A model generated the notes under the pieces. It was not told the DNA's origin. It saw only the letters and a program-made list of their open reading frames with translations, and did no database searches. This document shows, in pieces, positions 15,550-16,419 of a DNA stretch of 16,419 bases. The position numbers were made by a program, and so were the translations under genes. Where the stretch lies: positions 8,719-25,137 of the forward strand of contig NZUR01000010.1 of NCBI GenBank assembly GCA_002698045.1, read 5' to 3'. The DNA comes from Thiotrichales bacterium (GTDB taxonomy: Bacteria; Pseudomonadota; Gammaproteobacteria; PS1; Pseudothioglobaceae). Position 1 is the stretch's first letter; the number at the start of each line of letters is the position of its first letter.

Positions 15550-15599
15550 ATTAACGTTAATGTAGCAACTATCAGGGTATAAATACACTTGGATTAAAA
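15550..15599 (+). promoter_or_regulatory. Palindrome and candidate promoter upstream of the DUF1015 gene
   Basis: ATTAACGTTAAT at 15550-15561 is a perfect 12-base palindrome. It is followed about 20 bases later by TATAAAT (about 15580-15586), a plausible -10 for the gene starting at 15615. It could be an operator or chance in A/T-rich DNA. Confidence 0.35.
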
Positions 15600-15614
15600 G
15601 ACAGATATCACATT

Positions 15615-16419
15615 ATGGTTTCACTAAAACCATTCAAAGGAACTAGACCGTTTAATGAGGAGGCTATAAACATAATAGCACCCTCAACCGATCACTTGTC
15701 TGAAGACAATATTGATTTAATATCTAATCAAAATTACTGGAATTATTTAAAAATATTAAATCCTGTTGGGCAACTTAAAGAATCTGAAACTTTACTTGCT
15801 GCTAAAAATCATTTCAATGAAATGAAAAAAAATGATGTTATAAAACAAGATGATAGGTTGTCTTTTTATATTTATCAAATCTCACAAGAAGAACATACTC
15901 AATTAGGATTTCTTGCTTTAGCCAATATTAATGATTTTTTATCCCATAAGATTAAAGGTCATGAAAATACGTTAGTAAATAGAATGAATGAAAGAGCTGA
16001 TCAAATGATTAATATTGAAACTCAAATCGGTCCTATTTATATGTCTTACCCCGATGATAATAAAATTAATAAATTATTAGAAAGTTTTACTTCACTAGTA
16101 CCAGATTATGACTTTGAATCTTTTGATCATTCTTGTCACAAACTATGGTGTATAAGTGATCCTGATGATATTAATATTATTTCTAAACAACTAAGATCCA
16201 TAAACTCTTTATATATTGCAGATGGCCATCATAGAATGGGTGCCATGAGTATAATATCTCAAAATTATAAAAAATATGGCTCTCAAAGTAAGCGAAACAG
16301 AAACTGTGATGGGGTTATGGTAGCTGCCTTTCCAGCAGAACAGTCAAAAATATTTGATTACAATAGAGTGATTAAAGATTTAAATGGACTTTCAGAAAAT
16401 GATTTTTTAGATAAGCTCA
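15615..16419 (+). CDS. DUF1015 family protein, partial (3' end beyond window)
   Basis: An open frame from ATG 15615 runs to the window edge, about 268 residues without a stop. It begins VSLKPFKGTRPFNE, the usual DUF1015 opening (FKG.R). It continues with NYLKILNP and SFYIYQIS, then HENTLVNRMNERADQMINIE, QIGPIYMSYPD and the family signature LYIADGHHRMGAMS near residues 201-214. Full-length members are usually about 400 residues, so the C-terminal third is missing. The family is cytoplasmic; some members are annotated as ATP-dependent or kinase-like, but I would not assign a reaction. It stands alone 117 bases after lipB. No clear Shine-Dalgarno sequence is visible. Confidence 0.85.
   Translation, partial: MVSLKPFKGTRPFNEEAINIIAPSTDHLSEDNIDLISNQNYWNYLKILNPVGQLKESETLLAAKNHFNEMKKNDVIKQDDRLSFYIYQISQEEHTQLGFLALANINDFLSHKIKGHENTLVNRMNERADQMINIETQIGPIYMSYPDDNKINKLLESFTSLVPDYDFESFDHSCHKLWCISDPDDINIISKQLRSINSLYIADGHHRMGAMSIISQNYKKYGSQSKRNRNCDGVMVAAFPAEQSKIFDYNRVIKDLNGLSENDFLDKL

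Overview
The window is AT-rich, gene-dense bacterial chromosome and contains no rRNA, tRNA, insertion sequence, CRISPR array or integrase that I can see. Several genes are closest to gammaproteobacterial versions: a class Ia ribonucleotide reductase pair followed by a YfaE-type ferredoxin, SelD/SelU, and a YbeD-LipB pair. Together with the low G+C and an Aap amino-acid transporter, this suggests a small-genome marine gammaproteobacterium of the SUP05/Thioglobus kind. That placement is inferred from remembered families, not from a search.

Layout. (1) 1-370, minus strand: the 5' part of a phage-type helix-turn-helix regulator. Upstream of it is an array of palindromic operator-like repeats (390-480). 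(2) 819-5105, plus strand: the complete general L-amino-acid ABC transporter aapJ-aapQ-aapM-aapP, with a strong intrinsic terminator between the binding protein and the two permeases. (3) About 5144-5698: a MORN-repeat protein whose apparent signal peptide lies upstream of any ATG, GTG or TTG codon. (4) 5774-6172: a small protein with a winged-helix-like C-terminus, not assigned to a pathway. (5) 6547-7416: an EamA/DMT permease. (6) 7591-11333: nrdA-nrdB-yfaE, preceded by two NrdR boxes. (7) 14126-11330, minus strand: dimeric-type dUTPase, selD and selU, tightly packed and meeting the nrd operon tail-to-tail with a 4-base overlap. (8) 14514-14197, minus strand: a single-domain rhodanese, divergent from ybeD-lipB (14586-15497, plus strand). 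(9) 15615-end: a DUF1015 gene cut by the window edge.

How the genes work together. AapJ captures amino acids in the periplasm, AapQ/AapM form the channel and AapP drives import. NrdA/NrdB make deoxyribonucleotides, and the YfaE ferredoxin maintains the NrdB diiron-tyrosyl cofactor. The convergent dUTPase removes dUTP and supplies dUMP for dTTP synthesis. SelD makes selenophosphate, which SelU uses to place 2-selenouridine in tRNA wobble positions. LipB transfers octanoyl groups to lipoate-dependent enzymes.

I did not find a clearly new multi-gene system. The items most worth a second look are the start of the MORN-repeat protein, the operator array next to the helix-turn-helix gene, a 36-bp (12-codon) duplication at the start of nrdA, and the dUTPase-selD-selU arrangement.
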